Of a stretch of 64,000 bases of DNA, positions 9,684 to 19,470 are shown piece by piece (position 1 is the stretch's first letter; each line of letters opens with the position of its first letter). Where the stretch lies: contig CAILBC010000025.1 in the NCBI GenBank assembly GCA_903832325.1, positions 53,609 to 117,608 of the forward strand, written 5' to 3'. The position numbers and the translations under genes are program-made. Below the pieces are notes generated by a model. That model worked only from the letters and a program-made list of their open reading frames with translations. It was not told the origin of the DNA and searched no databases. Source of the DNA: an uncultured Sphingomonadales bacterium. GTDB taxonomy: Bacteria; Pseudomonadota; Alphaproteobacteria; Sphingomonadales; Sphingomonadaceae.

Positions 9684-10517
9684 TCAATAGGGGCGATCGC
9701 CGGTGATTGTGGCGCGGTTCATCACGCGGTGGGCATCGCCATAATCGTAGACGGCATAGTGCTGGGTGGGGCGATTGTCCCAGATGGCGACATCGCCCAC
9801 GCGCCATTTCCAGCGCACGGTGAATTCGGGCCGGGTGACGTGGGTGAAAAGCATGGCGAGCAGCGGATCGGCCATGGTCTGTTCCATGCCGACGATCCCG
9901 GTGGTGAAGCCTTCGCTGACGAAGATCGCCTTGCGCCCGGTTTCCGGATGGGTGCGGATCACCGGGTGGACCACGGGGGGATTGGCGCGCTTGGCCGCTT
10001 CGAGCCGGGCGGTTGCATCGGGATCGGCGCCGAAGCGTTCGGCGGGAAACGATTTGGCGAGATCGTGCGTGGCCGAGAGTGTGCCGAGGAACTGTTTCAG
10101 CGTATCGGGCAGCGCGTCATAGGCGGCAGTGGCACTGGCCCAGAGCGTATCACCGCCGAGCGGTGGCACTTTGCGCGCGAGCAGGACCGCGCCGAGCGAG
10201 GGCGTTTCCGAAAAGCTGATATCGCTGTGCCACAGCGCATTGTCGCGCAGATCGTTGAGCGCGGTATCGAGCAGCATGATTTCGGGCACGCGATCCGACC
10301 GGGGATAGATCGGGTGGATGTGCAAAGGGCCGAAGCCGGCGGCGAGATCGCGCTGCTGATCTTCGGTAAGGTCCTGATCGCGGAAAAAGATCACCTGACG
10401 ATCGAGCAGTGCCGCGTGGATCGCGGCACGGGTGGCGGCATCGAGCGGCTGCGCCAGATCGATTCCCGAAATGATTGCCCCGATTGCCGGGGTAAGCGGC
10501 TCAACCGTGATGCCCAT
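9684..10517 (-). CDS. TauD/TfdA-family Fe(II)/2-oxoglutarate dioxygenase
   Basis: The 277-residue enzyme has the family's iron-binding triad: His97 and Asp99 in WHSDISF and His263 in DAHRVMNRATI. The family-typical GGDTLWASATAAYDAL segment and RPTQHYAVYDYG precede the last His. Members hydroxylate a carbon next to a leaving group, for example sulfonates (taurine), alkyl sulfates or phenoxyacetates, using oxygen and 2-oxoglutarate and releasing succinate and CO2. Length and motifs match TauD and alkylsulfatase AtsK-like enzymes; the substrate is not evident. Convergent with the KAP-like operon, only 27 bp from its last stop, and not in an operon with a transporter. AGGAAAG lies upstream of the ATG. 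Confidence 0.9.
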   Translation of the reverse strand: MGITVEPLTPAIGAIISGIDLAQPLDAATRAAIHAALLDRQVIFFRDQDLTEDQQRDLAAGFGPLHIHPIYPRSDRVPEIMLLDTALNDLRDNALWHSDISFSETPSLGAVLLARKVPPLGGDTLWASATAAYDALPDTLKQFLGTLSATHDLAKSFPAERFGADPDATARLEAAKRANPPVVHPVIRTHPETGRKAIFVSEGFTTGIVGMEQTMADPLLAMLFTHVTRPEFTVRWKWRVGDVAIWDNRPTQHYAVYDYGDAHRVMNRATITGDRPY

Positions 10518-10638
10518 GGCCCTGTTCTTTCCTGCACAAGTGGCGGCCGCGATGGAGCGGCCGACTATTGCGGACGGGTCTAGGCGATCCGCGGCCCGAT
10601 GGAAAAGCCCCTGCGATCAAATTAGAAAATTCTATGGT

Positions 10639-11250
10639 TTACCCGCCGGACTGCGGCGTTTCGCGCGGGGCGACGTGATAGCCCGAATCGCTGCGGACCC
10701 AGATGAGGCGTTGTTCGGGGGCGTTTGCGACCGGCGCTCCGCCGATTGCGGGGCGCGCGATGAGGCCGCCGGGGGCCGCGACATAGACCGTGCAGTGTTC
10801 GCGCCCGATGGCACCGCCAAGCGCATCGGCAATCTGTGCGAGCACCGGCAGGGCATGGTCGGCGGGAACCGGCTTGCCGAAATAGTGCAAATGCCCGGCC
10901 ATGACCTGATCGCGCTGGACCGTGCCGCAGACCGCGCCGTTGCGCACCGCGACCGTCGAGGCGATTTCCAGCGTGAGTGGCTGGGCGGGATCGGGCATGG
11001 TGGTGACTGCGGTGGCCCAGGTGCCATCGGGATTGCGGTGCAGCGACGCCATCGAGCGGCAGGTGTGGCTGGCCGGATCGGGATCGAAGCATTGCACCTG
11101 CCCGGCGAGCGCGGGCGCGAGCGGATCACCCGAGGTGGCCACGACACCCGAATCGGCGGGCAAGGCCAGATCGGGCACGAGCGCGCCGGCGGGCGACTGC
11201 GCCTGAAGCAGTGCCGGCAGCAAGAGCCCGGCAGCGACGAACCACACCAT
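10639..11250 (-). CDS. Exported protein of unknown function
   Basis: A 203-residue product with a short signal peptide (MVWFVAAGLLLPALLQAQS, cleavage after QAQ or nearby). I start at 11250 because the hydrophobic core begins there; longer in-frame starts to 11331 would bury the signal. The mature part has four cysteines (CFDPDPASHTC, AVCGTV, EHCTVY) that could form two disulfides, and mixed alpha/beta character. No family is recognised. It is the only gene between the dioxygenase (same strand, 121 bp downstream) and the divergent exporter gene at 11501, so it may be a single-gene unit. Confidence 0.7.
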   Translation of the reverse strand: MVWFVAAGLLLPALLQAQSPAGALVPDLALPADSGVVATSGDPLAPALAGQVQCFDPDPASHTCRSMASLHRNPDGTWATAVTTMPDPAQPLTLEIASTVAVRNGAVCGTVQRDQVMAGHLHYFGKPVPADHALPVLAQIADALGGAIGREHCTVYVAAPGGLIARPAIGGAPVANAPEQRLIWVRSDSGYHVAPRETPQSGG

Positions 11251-11500
11251 CTGCACCCATCCATTCGACCGCGAGAGCGGGCAGTATCGCGCCCCGGGCC
11301 GGCGATGGCAAAGCATATTGCGCCAGAGCATAGAGGCCAGAGCAATCAGGCCAGAGCATATAGGCGCGCGAAAATAAGCCGGAGCGGGGCATGATCAACG
11401 AAAAAACCGATGCGGGGTGCAATGCGGGGGAAAATCGGGCAGCAGGCGCCTGAACCGGGAATGTGTGCCCCCCTGCCCCAGCGCCAGAGAGGGCCGGAGA

Positions 11501-12457
11501 ATGCCAAACAAGGAACCTTGTGCCATGCCGCAGCCCCAGCCGAGCGATCGCCAGCCCGTGGACGGGCGCGCGATTGCGATCATGATCGTGCTGTGCCTGA
11601 TCTGGGGCACGCAGCAATCGGTGGTGAAGGCGGCAGCCCCGCTGATGAGCCCGACGCTGCAACTGGGGCTGCGTTCGGCGATTGCCGCGCTGGGCACGCT
11701 GGCGGTGGCGGCGTGGCGCGGCGAAACGACCTGGCTGTCGCGCGCGACGCTGGGACCGGGGCTGCTGATCGGGGCGCTGTTCGGGCTGGAATTCGTGTTT
11801 GCGGGCGAAGCCTTGCGCCTTACCAGTGCATCGCACGTGACGGTTTATCTGTATTCCGCGCCGGTGCTGATTGCGGTGGTGCTGGGCATCACGCACCGCG
11901 ACGAGCGGCTTCGGCCGGACCAGTGGCTGGGCGTGCTGATTGCGTTTGCGGGCGTGGCGGTGACATTTCTGGGCCGGGGCGATCCGGGGCATTATCCGGC
12001 CATGCAACTGGGCGATCTGCTGGCGCTGGCAGCGGCGGTGGCCTGGGCGATGACGGCCGTGGTGCTGCGCGGATCGCGGCTGGCCGATGCGCCAGCGTCG
12101 ATCACGCTGTTTTATCAATTGGTCGGCGCAGGGATCGAGGCGACGGCCATGGCCGCAGTGCTGGGCGAGACGACGATCCACCCAGCGGCGCGGCTGTTTG
12201 TGGCGCTGGGCTGGCTGATCCTGGTGGTGGCGTTTGGCAGCTATTTGACGTGGTTTGCGCTGTTGCGGCGGTATAGCGCGGCGCGGCTGGGGGTGTTGAG
12301 CTTCATGACGCCGGTGTTTGGCGTGGCGGCGGGGATCGTGGTGATGGGGGACCGGATCGATGCCGGGTTTGCGCTGGGCGCGACGATGATCCTGGGCGGG
12401 ATCGTGATTGCGACGACCGGGCTTTCGCGCCGGGGGCGAAACAGTTCTGCGGGGTGA
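11501..12457 (+). CDS. EamA/DMT-family transporter
   Basis: This 318-residue protein shows ten hydrophobic helices in two EamA repeats (about residues 18-155 and 165-305), the pattern of the drug/metabolite transporter superfamily. Motifs such as LIWGTQQSVVKAA in helix 1 and LRRYSAARLGVLSFMTPVFGV in the second repeat are typical. Members export amino acids, metabolites or drugs by proton exchange; the substrate here is unknown. GAGAGGGCCGGAG precedes the chosen ATG at 11501; another ATG eight codons downstream is also possible. It stands alone between divergent and tandem neighbours with no regulator beside it. Confidence 0.9.
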   Translation: MPNKEPCAMPQPQPSDRQPVDGRAIAIMIVLCLIWGTQQSVVKAAAPLMSPTLQLGLRSAIAALGTLAVAAWRGETTWLSRATLGPGLLIGALFGLEFVFAGEALRLTSASHVTVYLYSAPVLIAVVLGITHRDERLRPDQWLGVLIAFAGVAVTFLGRGDPGHYPAMQLGDLLALAAAVAWAMTAVVLRGSRLADAPASITLFYQLVGAGIEATAMAAVLGETTIHPAARLFVALGWLILVVAFGSYLTWFALLRRYSAARLGVLSFMTPVFGVAAGIVVMGDRIDAGFALGATMILGGIVIATTGLSRRGRNSSAG

Positions 12458-12589
12458 TACGCAGTTTCTTCTAGGCCGCCATGAAGAGACGTTCATGTCG
12501 GGATGGCACAGTTGGATTGACGAGGCGCGATCGGCAGGCCGCCGGGGCGCCCACGGAACCCGCACAATCCAGGTCAGGCAAGAGGAACC

Positions 12590-13960
12590 ATGCACAAGCG
12601 GATCGATCCCACCGATGTCGTTCTGGGCATGTATATCCACAAGCTGGAGGGCAACTGGTTCAGCCATCCGTTTTGGCGCGCGCGGTTTCTGCTGACCGAT
12701 CCCGACCAGCTGGAACGGCTGCACGCGAGCAGCGTGACTGGCGTGATCATCGATACCGAACTGGGGATCGACCCCGATGCGGCGCCTGCCGCGCCGGCTG
12801 CGGCAGCGCCGGCGGGCGTGACGGGGCAGCGGCTGCGCCGGGCGGCCTTGCCGGCCCCTCCCCCGCCTTCCCCGCCTTACACGCCTTACACGCCTGCGCG
12901 AGATCCGGCCCCTGCCCGGCCCGGTTCGCAAGGGCGGGTGATGAGCGCCGCGCCTGCCGAAGTGACGCGCGGGTTTGGCCGCGCACGCAATGCGGCCGAT
13001 CGCAGCCTCAAAGTGGTGACACACGTTTTTCTGGAAATGCGGCTGGGCAAACAGATTTCGCCGGCGACGGTAAGCCCGGTAATCGATTCGATCATCACAT
13101 CGATGCAAAGCAATCCTTTTGCGTTCAATGGGCTGTTGCGGCTGAGCCAGCAGAGCGAGGATGTCTATCGCCATGCGCTGGCGACGAGCGCGCTGATGAT
13201 TGCGCTGGGCCGGACGCTGGGCCTGCCAACGCTGGACCTGCACGCCGCGGGGCTGGCCGGGCTGCTGCTCGATACCGGGGTGACGCTGTTGCCGGCGACC
13301 GATGGCGCCCCGGCCGGTCTGGCGACACCGATGCCGGCCGAAGTGTGGCGCAGCCATGTGCCGCTGGGGCACGATTTCATCCTGCGCAGCGGCCTGTCGG
13401 ACACGGTGGCGCGCGCGTGCCTGGAACATCACGAGCGGTTTGACGGTGGCGGATGGCCGAAGGGCACGGCGGGGAATGCGCTGAGCAAGCTGGGGCGGAT
13501 GGCCGCGATCTGCGATGCCTATGACCTGCTGGCCAGCGGCGCGCAAGGTGAGCCGGCGCTGGACCCGGGCGAAGCGCTGCGCCGGATGAAGGCCGACACA
13601 GGGGCCCATGACCCATCGATGCTGGCCGCGTTTGAAGCGACGGTGGGGATCTGGCCGATCGGATCGGTGGTGGAATTGCGATCGGGGCGGCTGGCGGTGG
13701 TGATCGACCAGCATCGCGATGCGCCGGACCAGCCGCTGGTTGCAGCGTTTTTTGCGCCGGCGACGGGCGAGCCGATCGACAACTTGTGGATCGATCTGGG
13801 CAATTGCTATGGCGCGGACGGGATTGCGGGGCATGGCCGGATCGATGACTTGCCCGCGGCGATGCAGGGTGTCGCACGCGCGGCGCTGGCCACGATCCTG
13901 CACGGCGTGACGGCGCCGGACAAAGCGAAAGCTGGCGGGCGGGCCGCACGTGCGGCGTAA
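12590..13960 (+). CDS. Degenerate HD-GYP protein with N-terminal DUF3391
   Basis: The 456-residue protein starts with a DUF3391 domain (about residues 1-60), a Pro/Ala-rich linker (about 65-110), then an HD-GYP region (about 140-340). HD-GYP enzymes hydrolyse cyclic di-GMP with a metal centre. Here the signature HD is changed: the expected LLHDIGK is read as LLLDTGV (Leu227-Asp228) and the GYP loop is HHERFDGGGWP (residues 280-290). Loss of the metal-binding His makes catalysis doubtful, so the protein may be a c-di-GMP sensor or scaffold. AGAGG precedes the ATG. The C-terminal 100 residues are not recognised. A GGDEF-EAL protein occurs at 23.8 kb, but there is no operon link. Confidence 0.85.
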   Translation: MHKRIDPTDVVLGMYIHKLEGNWFSHPFWRARFLLTDPDQLERLHASSVTGVIIDTELGIDPDAAPAAPAAAAPAGVTGQRLRRAALPAPPPPSPPYTPYTPARDPAPARPGSQGRVMSAAPAEVTRGFGRARNAADRSLKVVTHVFLEMRLGKQISPATVSPVIDSIITSMQSNPFAFNGLLRLSQQSEDVYRHALATSALMIALGRTLGLPTLDLHAAGLAGLLLDTGVTLLPATDGAPAGLATPMPAEVWRSHVPLGHDFILRSGLSDTVARACLEHHERFDGGGWPKGTAGNALSKLGRMAAICDAYDLLASGAQGEPALDPGEALRRMKADTGAHDPSMLAAFEATVGIWPIGSVVELRSGRLAVVIDQHRDAPDQPLVAAFFAPATGEPIDNLWIDLGNCYGADGIAGHGRIDDLPAAMQGVARAALATILHGVTAPDKAKAGGRAARAA

Positions 13961-14123
13961 TACGGGTGTTCGATGAGGGGAATTCATCGAACATCGTGAC
14001 GCCCAGGCCCGGGTGCGATGGCACGCACGGGATCTTGCGTAAGGCGCTGACCGGATCGCGTTTACCATGTTGGCCCTAGTCTGCGGCAAAGATCGCGTCT
14101 GCCGGCGTGATCGCAGCGCCAGC

Positions 14124-16619
14124 ATGAAGGCCGCCCGGATGAACGCCCGCTTTGTCATTCCGCCCAAGGCGCCCACGCGCACCCTTCCCTTGGCAGCGCC
14201 GCTGGAAATGCCGGCCATTGGCGGCGGGGCCGTGCACCGCGCGTGCCTGCCCGATGAATTGCCGCAAGTGCTGGACCATTTCGCCGGGATTCGCGTGCTG
14301 AGCCTCGATTGTTTCGACACATTGCTGTGGCGCGATTGCCATGCACCGACCGACTTGTTTGCCACCCTGCCCGCGATCAATCCGTATCAGCGGGTGCATG
14401 GCGAGACCCGTGCGCGGCGCATCGCCAGGGCCGGGCGCGGTGCGGAGGACGTGGCGATCGAGGAGATCTATCGCGCGATCATGCCACAGGCGCGCGAGGC
14501 CGATCGGGCCGGGGCGATTGCCGCAGAACTGGCCGCAGAAGCGCGGCATTGTTATGGCTTTGCCCCGACGATTGCGCTGATGCGCGAGGCCAGGCGACGC
14601 AAGATGCAGGTGATCGTGGTTTCGGATACTTATCTGAACCCGCGCCAGTTGCACGATCTGATCGCGCGGGCGGCGGGCAGCGAAGTGGCCGGGCTGATCG
14701 ACCGGGTGTTCTGTTCATCGACATTTGGCAAGCCGAAGGCGGCAGGGCTGTATGGTGCGGTATTGCCGCGGCTGAAAGTGGCGCCGCATGAAATCCTGCA
14801 CATTGGCGACAATGCCGGTGCCGATGTGGACGGAGTGGCGCCGTTTGGGGTAAACACGGTGCACCTGGTGCAATTCAGCGCGGGCACGCGCCAGCAATTG
14901 CGGCTGGAAAGCGCAGCGGCCGCGTTGATCGGCGGCGCGGACCGGCAGCGCCTGCTGGCGCCCCAGCCGCATCGCGCGGCGCTGGCACTGCAGGGCCCGC
15001 GCCTGCCTGACAAGGCGCAGCAATTCGGCTTTGCCACGATGGGGCCGGTGCTGTTCGGGTTTGACCGCTGGCTGCACGACGAGGCGCGGCGGCTGAAGGC
15101 CGAGCGCGGCGGCACGGTGCATTGGCTGTTTCTGATGCGCGATGGCTATCTGCCGATGCGCGTGCACGAAGCGATGCGCAAACACGTTGGCCAGCCGGAC
15201 GATGGTGCGCGGGCGATCGAGATCAGCCGGTTGACCGCGACATTTTCCTCGTTTGCGCAGGATACGGCGATTTTGCGCCATATCGAGGAAAGCCGCGGCA
15301 CTGACCCGGCCGTGATCGCGGCGCAACTGCGCCTGCCGGAGGAGACGATTGCCACGCTGTGTGACGGGCGCGAACCCGGCGAAGCGTGGCGCGCGCTTTA
15401 TGCCTGGTGCCGGTTGCCTGCCAACCGCCGCCCGATCGTGAAAGCGGCGCAGGACCATGCTGCGCGCCTGGTTGCACATGTGCGAGCGGCGGTGGCCCCG
15501 GCGCCGGGCGATACGCTGATGCTGATCGACCTGGGCTATAACGGATCGGTGCAATCGCTGATCGACCCGATGCTGCGCCGGGCGCTGGGGGTGCATGTGG
15601 CGGGCCGATATCTGATCCTGCGCGAAGTGCAGCAATCGGGGTGCGACAAGCGCGGCTATCTGGGCGACGACCGGTTTGACCCGGCGCTGCTGAACGCGAT
15701 GACCGCCAATGTGGCGCTGATCGAGCAATTGTGCACGGCGGCGCAGGGATCGGTGATCGATTATGACGCCCAGGGCCAGGCGTTGCGCGGGACCAATGTG
15801 ATTCAGACGCACCAGAGCGCGGTGCGCGAGGCGGTGCAGGAAGGGTGCATGGGCTTTGCCGCGGCAGCGATAACGCCAATCGTGCGCGCCGATGCCGACC
15901 ATGCCGGGCGCGCCGAAACCATCGATCTGTGGCGCGCGGCCAATGCCGCGACGTTGCTGCGGCTGATGTTTTTGCCGCAGCGCGACGAACTGGCGGTGGT
16001 GAGCGCGTTTGAGCACGACGTGAACCTGGGCACGGGGGAGACGCTGGCGCTGTTTGACCCGGCGATCGCGCGGGCCGGGCTGTTGCAGCAGGGGCTGTTT
16101 TACCAGAAGGGCGCGCGGCGGATGTTTTTGCCCGCCGAATTGGGCGAGGAAGGGTTTGCCACGCGGATGACCCATCTGGCGATGGCGCGGTTTCCGATGC
16201 CGCTGACTTCGGCCGATTTTGCCGATGACGCCGGGCAGATTGCCGTGATTTTGAGCGACGCGACGGAATCAACGCGCATCGCCCTGCCCTATCGGCCGAC
16301 GCATGACGGATTTTATGCGCTGTGCATACCGGTGGGTGCCAGCCGGTTTGTGGCCGCGGTGCCGTTTGGCACTTTGGCGCCCTATATCGAGGTGCAGGCG
16401 ATCACTGCCATGCCGGCGGGTGAATATCTGGATGGGCAGCACGACAGCCAGGACCGCCTGAGCGCGGTGGTGCCGCAATTCGAGGCGATTACGCCGCTGA
16501 CCCCGAAGCTGTGGCATTGCCCTGATCCATCGGGGTTTGTGCTGATGCAGGCGCCGCCGGCGGCTGATGCGGGAAACCGGGTGATCGTGGTGGTGTTTCG
16601 CCCGGTGGGTTGCGCGTAG
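14124..16619 (+). CDS. COG5610-type HAD-superfamily protein
   Basis: A protein of about 831 residues with an N-terminal haloacid-dehalogenase fold: motif I LSLDCFDTLLW, motif II VVSDTYL, Lys of motif III in GKPKAAG and motif IV HIGDNAGADVDG. A second domain carries FLMRDGYLPMRV and LIDLGYNGSVQSLID, both typical of COG5610 predicted hydrolases, which often sit in surface-polysaccharide loci. A phosphatase or glycan-related role is therefore plausible, but no glycosyltransferases are adjacent. ATGs at 14067, 14124 and 14139 are all possible; the one at 14139 has an AAGG upstream and may be the true start. Transcribed alone. Confidence 0.75.
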   Translation: MKAARMNARFVIPPKAPTRTLPLAAPLEMPAIGGGAVHRACLPDELPQVLDHFAGIRVLSLDCFDTLLWRDCHAPTDLFATLPAINPYQRVHGETRARRIARAGRGAEDVAIEEIYRAIMPQAREADRAGAIAAELAAEARHCYGFAPTIALMREARRRKMQVIVVSDTYLNPRQLHDLIARAAGSEVAGLIDRVFCSSTFGKPKAAGLYGAVLPRLKVAPHEILHIGDNAGADVDGVAPFGVNTVHLVQFSAGTRQQLRLESAAAALIGGADRQRLLAPQPHRAALALQGPRLPDKAQQFGFATMGPVLFGFDRWLHDEARRLKAERGGTVHWLFLMRDGYLPMRVHEAMRKHVGQPDDGARAIEISRLTATFSSFAQDTAILRHIEESRGTDPAVIAAQLRLPEETIATLCDGREPGEAWRALYAWCRLPANRRPIVKAAQDHAARLVAHVRAAVAPAPGDTLMLIDLGYNGSVQSLIDPMLRRALGVHVAGRYLILREVQQSGCDKRGYLGDDRFDPALLNAMTANVALIEQLCTAAQGSVIDYDAQGQALRGTNVIQTHQSAVREAVQEGCMGFAAAAITPIVRADADHAGRAETIDLWRAANAATLLRLMFLPQRDELAVVSAFEHDVNLGTGETLALFDPAIARAGLLQQGLFYQKGARRMFLPAELGEEGFATRMTHLAMARFPMPLTSADFADDAGQIAVILSDATESTRIALPYRPTHDGFYALCIPVGASRFVAAVPFGTLAPYIEVQAITAMPAGEYLDGQHDSQDRLSAVVPQFEAITPLTPKLWHCPDPSGFVLMQAPPAADAGNRVIVVVFRPVGCA

Positions 16620-16814
16620 CACGGAACCGAACTGGGCAGCGGGGATGGGCCAGCGAGCGCGGGCAATCGTATTTGCGCGCGACAACGGCTGGCCTGCCGG
16701 ACGCGGGTGGTGTATCCGGGACAGACACAATGGGTTCAGCTGCGCGTGCCCATGGGCGCGTGGGCATGATGACCATTCGCCCGCAACCGCCCCTGCCCAA
16801 GGCGTAGGACGCCC

Positions 16815-17705
16815 ATGCCGGAACCGACCAACCGCCATCGCCGCATTGCCCGGGCCGCCATTTTGGCGGGCGCGGTGATGACGCTGGCCAGCGCGCCAGG
16901 GGCTGCGCAGGCGCAAGTGGCCAGTGCCGCCGGTGATGCGGGGGTGCCTGCTGCGGAGGTGGTGGAGGTGGCGGCGGTGGCCAGGGCGCCTGTTGTTGCG
17001 ACATTTTTCGATGCGCCGTTGCCCGATCTGGATGGCGCGGCGCTGAGTCTGTACGAGACCCAGTCGCAAGTGTTCGAGGCGACGCTGACGGCCAATCTGT
17101 TGCAATCGGTGGGCGATGCCACGCGGATGGCAGGGGATGGCCGGCGCGGTGTTGCAAAGCCGCCGGTCGATCCGTTTCGCGTGCAGCCGCCTGTGGGCGC
17201 AGGGCAGTTGGCAGGGGGTTTTGCGGCAGGGGGTTTGGCGGCAGGGGGTTTGGCGGCAGGGGGTTTGGCGGCGATTGCCAACCCCAGCTTTGGATCGCGC
17301 GACAGCGTGGCGGTGAGCATCACCCCGCGGCTGGTTTCTTCGACCGAATTGCACACCGACATCCGGTTGCGCCATTCGGGCGATCTGGTTGATGCCGGGT
17401 TTGATCTGGCTGCGAGCCAGAGCCTGGTATCGCCCGATCCGGCGAGAGTGCGCTATGACAGCCATGCGCTGGTGAGCGTGGCGCCGGCGATGCAGCTGGG
17501 CCTGGCGGCGCGCGGTTCGCTGGGCACGGTGGCGGCACCGATGCTGGGGCGTGACGGCATTGCCGGGCCGCTACTGCGGCTGAACCTGACCGACAGCAAT
17601 CTTTCGCTGGGATCGGACCTGGGGTATGATTTCGACCTGAATCCGGCGAATGCGGCGGCGCGCAACCAGGTGCATTTCAAGCTGAACCTGAAGCTGAAGC
17701 TTTAG
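16815..17705 (+). CDS. Exported beta-rich protein with a GGLAA tandem repeat
   Basis: The 296-residue product has a signal peptide (residues 1-33, ending AAQAQ). A low-complexity linker with four tandem AGG(L/F)A units occupies about residues 133-152. The C-terminal 130 residues are alternating polar/hydrophobic strands ending KLNLKLKL, which look like part of an outer-membrane or periplasmic beta structure. No known family is recognised. AGGA precedes the ATG. It lies upstream of the sulfotransferase gene in the same direction with 142 bp between, so co-transcription is possible but not shown. Confidence 0.65.
   Translation: MPEPTNRHRRIARAAILAGAVMTLASAPGAAQAQVASAAGDAGVPAAEVVEVAAVARAPVVATFFDAPLPDLDGAALSLYETQSQVFEATLTANLLQSVGDATRMAGDGRRGVAKPPVDPFRVQPPVGAGQLAGGFAAGGLAAGGLAAGGLAAIANPSFGSRDSVAVSITPRLVSSTELHTDIRLRHSGDLVDAGFDLAASQSLVSPDPARVRYDSHALVSVAPAMQLGLAARGSLGTVAAPMLGRDGIAGPLLRLNLTDSNLSLGSDLGYDFDLNPANAAARNQVHFKLNLKLKL
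17210..17269 (+). repeat. Four-copy 15-bp tandem repeat inside a gene
   Basis: Four head-to-tail copies of GGCAGGGGGTTTGGC are visible (17210-17224 with one change, 17225-17239, 17240-17254, 17255-17269). Fifteen base pairs is five codons, so copy-number changes by slippage would keep the frame and vary the length of the AGGLA linker. Confidence 0.95.
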
Positions 17706-17847
17706 GCGGTATCACCAGCCGGCATGCAGGCGGGTTCTGGTGCGGCGGGGGAATGTCGGTTAGGCGTTGTGCGACCGGCATGGCCCCGCGCGGGGCTTGG
17801 GTTTGGGTTTGGGCTTGGGCGTGGCCGGCGAAAGGCGATCGATCTTG

Positions 17848-19470
17848 GTGGATGCAGAGCCGCAGCGGCTTGGCCGGGACAGAACGCTGGCTGAAGCACG
17901 GGCGAAGCTGGTGCGCGGCGAATTTGCCGCGGCCGCGGCGCAGGCCGAAGCGGTGGGCCTGGCCGAGCCCGATACGGCCGAGGCGCATTTCATTCTGGGT
18001 ATGGCGCTGGCCGAGACCGGGCATGTGGGCCATGCCCTGGGGCGGGTGCGGCACGCTGCCGAGCTGGCGCCGCACAATGCCGAATATGCCGCGCAACTGG
18101 CGCGCCTGCTGATTCAATTGCAGCGCGATGCCGAGGCGCGGGCGGCGGCGGAGCGGGCCTGCCGCCTGCCGAGCGATGATCCGCTGGTGCATGACACGAT
18201 CGGTTGCGTGCTGGCCCGGCTGGGCGACCATGGGGCGGCGCTGCCGCTGTTTGCGCAGGCAGTGGCGGCCCGGCCGGACAACCTGTCGTTCCGGTTCAAC
18301 TATGCCAGCAGCCTGGGTTTCTTTGGCGAAGCGGCAGCGGCGGCAGCGCAATACGAGGCGATGATTGCACGCGATCCGGCCAATGGCGCGGCACATCATG
18401 GCCTGGCCGGGTTGCGCCGGCAGACGCCGGACGGAAACCATATTGCGCGGATCGAGGCGGCGATTCCCGCGGCGCGTGATCATGGCGAGCGGGTTCGGCT
18501 GCATTATGCCGCCGCCAAGGAGCATGAGGATCTGGGCGCCAGCGGTGCGGCATTTGCGCATCTGGATGCGGCAAACCGGGCGCACCGGGCGCGCATCGGC
18601 TATGATGCGGAGACGGACCGGGCGCTGGCCGAGGCGCTGAAAACCGCGTTTGCGCAGCCGTGGTATTTTGCCGGCGGCGGGGATGCCGGCGGGATGGGCA
18701 GGCTGGTGTTTGTGGTTGGCCTGCCGCGCACGGGGACGACGCTGGTCGACCGGATTCTCGGTGCGCACCCTGAGGTAACCTCGCTGGGCGAATTGCAGGC
18801 CATGCCGCTGGCGGTGAAGCGGCTATCGCGCAGTGGATCGCGGCTGGTTCTGGATGCCGGAACCATTGCCGGGGCGGCCACGGCCAATCCGCGCGATATA
18901 GCGCAGGCCTATCTGGCGCAAGTGCAGGCGCAGGCGGGTGCGCAGATGGGCGGGGTGCTGGTTGACAAGTTTCCGCTGAATTTCCTCTATGTGGGTTATA
19001 TCGCGCGGGCGTTTCCGAAGGCGCGGATCGTGTGTGTGCGGCGCGATCCGCTGGACAGTGTGTGGAGCAATTTCAAACACTTGTTTGCGCTGGGTTCGCC
19101 CTATTACGGCTATAGCTATGACCTGATCGACACGGCGCGGTATTATGCGCTGTTTGACGATCTGATGGCGTGCTGGCGCCGGCTGTTTCCCGCGCAGGTG
19201 CTGGAAATCGGCTATGAAGCGCTGCTGGATGACCAGGAGGGGCAAACGCGCAGCCTGTTGGCGCATTGCGGGCTGGCGTGGGATGCGGCGTGCCTGGATT
19301 TTCACACGGCCGGCGGGGCGGTGGCCACACCGAGCGCGCAGCAGGTGCGGCGCCCGCTCAATCGGGATTCGGTTGGCCGGTGGAAGGACTATGCCGGGCC
19401 GATGGCACCGGTTTTGGCCTATTTGCGCGAGCGCGGGATTATCGGGGCGCCGGGCCATCGGCAGGAATGA
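17848..19470 (+). CDS. TPR-repeat sulfotransferase-family protein
   Basis: A protein of about 540 residues with N-terminal tetratricopeptide-like helices (about residues 5-200) and a C-terminal sulfotransferase domain. The PAPS-binding loop is seen as VGLPRTGTTLVDRIL and the 3'-phosphate region as RIVCVRRDPLDSVWS. Such enzymes transfer sulfate from PAPS to an acceptor; the acceptor is unknown, and the TPR part may bind a protein substrate. No ATG fits well: TTG at 17845 or GTG at 17848, both after GAAAGG, are my choices, with an upstream TTG at 17767 less likely because it would add a low-complexity GLGLGLG peptide. A bidirectional terminator follows directly. Confidence 0.85.
   Translation: MDAEPQRLGRDRTLAEARAKLVRGEFAAAAAQAEAVGLAEPDTAEAHFILGMALAETGHVGHALGRVRHAAELAPHNAEYAAQLARLLIQLQRDAEARAAAERACRLPSDDPLVHDTIGCVLARLGDHGAALPLFAQAVAARPDNLSFRFNYASSLGFFGEAAAAAAQYEAMIARDPANGAAHHGLAGLRRQTPDGNHIARIEAAIPAARDHGERVRLHYAAAKEHEDLGASGAAFAHLDAANRAHRARIGYDAETDRALAEALKTAFAQPWYFAGGGDAGGMGRLVFVVGLPRTGTTLVDRILGAHPEVTSLGELQAMPLAVKRLSRSGSRLVLDAGTIAGAATANPRDIAQAYLAQVQAQAGAQMGGVLVDKFPLNFLYVGYIARAFPKARIVCVRRDPLDSVWSNFKHLFALGSPYYGYSYDLIDTARYYALFDDLMACWRRLFPAQVLEIGYEALLDDQEGQTRSLLAHCGLAWDAACLDFHTAGGAVATPSAQQVRRPLNRDSVGRWKDYAGPMAPVLAYLRERGIIGAPGHRQE

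Noticed and set aside
11126..14380. 1084-codon minus-strand frame
   Set aside because: It covers two well-supported genes on the other strand and reads as Arg/Pro/His-rich low complexity.
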